NCBI GenBank assembly: GCA_947447315.1
Contig: CANFJD010000191.1
Span: forward strand, 1-5,505
Direction: 5' to 3'
DNA: 5,505 bases
From: Fimbriimonadaceae bacterium
GTDB lineage: Bacteria > Armatimonadota > Fimbriimonadia > Fimbriimonadales > Fimbriimonadaceae
In this document: positions 5,146 to 5,505 of the stretch, piece by piece
Layout of the letters: every line of letters starts with the position of its first letter
Numbering within the stretch: the first letter of the stretch is position 1
Notes under the pieces: model-generated
Seen by the model: the letters and a program-made list of their open reading frames with translations, nothing else
Told to the model about the DNA's origin: nothing
The model's database searches: none
Translations under genes and position numbers: made by a program

Positions 5146-5505
5146 ATGAGCCTCATCGGATCAGCGCAGATCGATCAGATTAACGAGTTGGGATATTTCG
5201 TCCTGGAAAATGTCTTCACGGTCGAAGAGATGAACGATATCGCCCAGGCGATTGAAACCTACGAAGAAGCCGCTCAAGCTCGCCTTCGGGCCGAAGGAGA
5301 CTCCGGAATCTCCCGCGCGGGCGAAATCAGTTTTAACGACCACCTGGCCGAGAACGACCCCTTGATTCGCGAGTTCGTCAGCCGCCCCGAATGGGTGGAG
5401 ATCACCACCAAGCTCATTGGCCCCGACGTGGATCTTTACTGGAACCAGAGTGTCTTCAAGTACCCGGAGGGTGACCGCGTATTCCCCTGGCACCAGGACG
5501 ACGCC
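5146..5505 (+). CDS. Phytanoyl-CoA dioxygenase (PhyH) family protein, N-terminal part
   Basis: The gene runs off the window; 120 codons are visible without a stop. PhyH-family enzymes are non-haem Fe(II)/2-oxoglutarate-dependent oxygenases that hydroxylate varied small substrates. The visible part shows the usual opening (QINELGYFVLENVFTVEEMNDI, 11-32), a helical segment, WVEITTKLIGPDVDLYWNQSVFKYPEG (83-109) and FPWHQDDA (113-120). In the last, H116 and D118 form the HxD half of the iron-binding triad; the distal His and the 2-oxoglutarate-binding Arg would lie outside the window. No signal peptide is present, so it is probably cytoplasmic. The substrate cannot be told, since bacterial members act in secondary metabolism, ectoine-type osmolyte hydroxylation and unknown pathways. 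The start ATG 5146 fits the family N-terminus and the promoter-like TTTAAT upstream. Confidence 0.9.
   Translation, partial: MSLIGSAQIDQINELGYFVLENVFTVEEMNDIAQAIETYEEAAQARLRAEGDSGISRAGEISFNDHLAENDPLIREFVSRPEWVEITTKLIGPDVDLYWNQSVFKYPEGDRVFPWHQDDA

Noticed and set aside
5161..5493. A 110-codon minus-strand ORF over the PhyH gene
   Set aside because: The plus strand shows the PhyH N-terminus and the HxD iron-binding motif; the minus ORF has no recognisable features and is a codon-bias shadow.
1..5505. CRISPR array, insertion sequence, tRNA or integration site
   Set aside because: No regularly spaced direct repeats, transposase-like ORF, cloverleaf or terminal inverted repeats with target duplication were seen.

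Overview
This is a bacterial window of moderately high GC content. It holds seven protein-coding genes, two of them cut by the window edges, and no RNA gene, CRISPR array or mobile element that I can see. Gene content points loosely to Armatimonadota (Fimbriimonas-like) or a planctomycete-like bacterium. The pointers are a CGWC thioredoxin-fold exported protein of a type I associate with planctomycetes, a PhyH dioxygenase, an exported GH5 glucanase with a concanavalin-like tail, weak Shine-Dalgarno signals and leaderless-looking starts. This placement is from memory and is low confidence.

Layout. Positions 1-762 (+) hold the 3' part of an ankyrin-repeat protein. It converges, with only 3 bp between stop codons, on an ACT plus DUF5612-type regulatory protein (766-1416, -). 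That gene is divergent from an exported methionine sulfoxide reductase B (1432-1989, +). The two starts are separated by 15 bp whose centre is the palindrome TTATAA, a candidate shared -10 element. Downstream of msrB lie overlapping inverted repeats (2011-2051), then a small uncharacterised protein (2175-2594, +). Next come an exported GH5 glycoside hydrolase with a C-terminal concanavalin A-like domain (2743-4527, +) and an exported thioredoxin-like protein (4583-5053, +) that ends in a textbook intrinsic terminator (5062-5099). The last gene is the N-terminal part of a PhyH-type Fe(II)/2-oxoglutarate dioxygenase (5146 to the window end, +).

How the genes may relate. No single pathway unites the window. 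The one plausible functional link is envelope redox maintenance. MsrB carries a signal peptide and needs a thiol reductant outside the cytoplasm, and the exported CGWC protein could be one. They are 2.6 kb apart and not in an obvious operon, so this is inference. Most genes seem to be separate transcription units with a TA-rich hexamer about 5-7 nt before the start codon and no good Shine-Dalgarno sequence. This pattern, including the symmetric divergent promoter, is the most interesting structural feature here. I see no clear sign of a wholly new multi-gene system.
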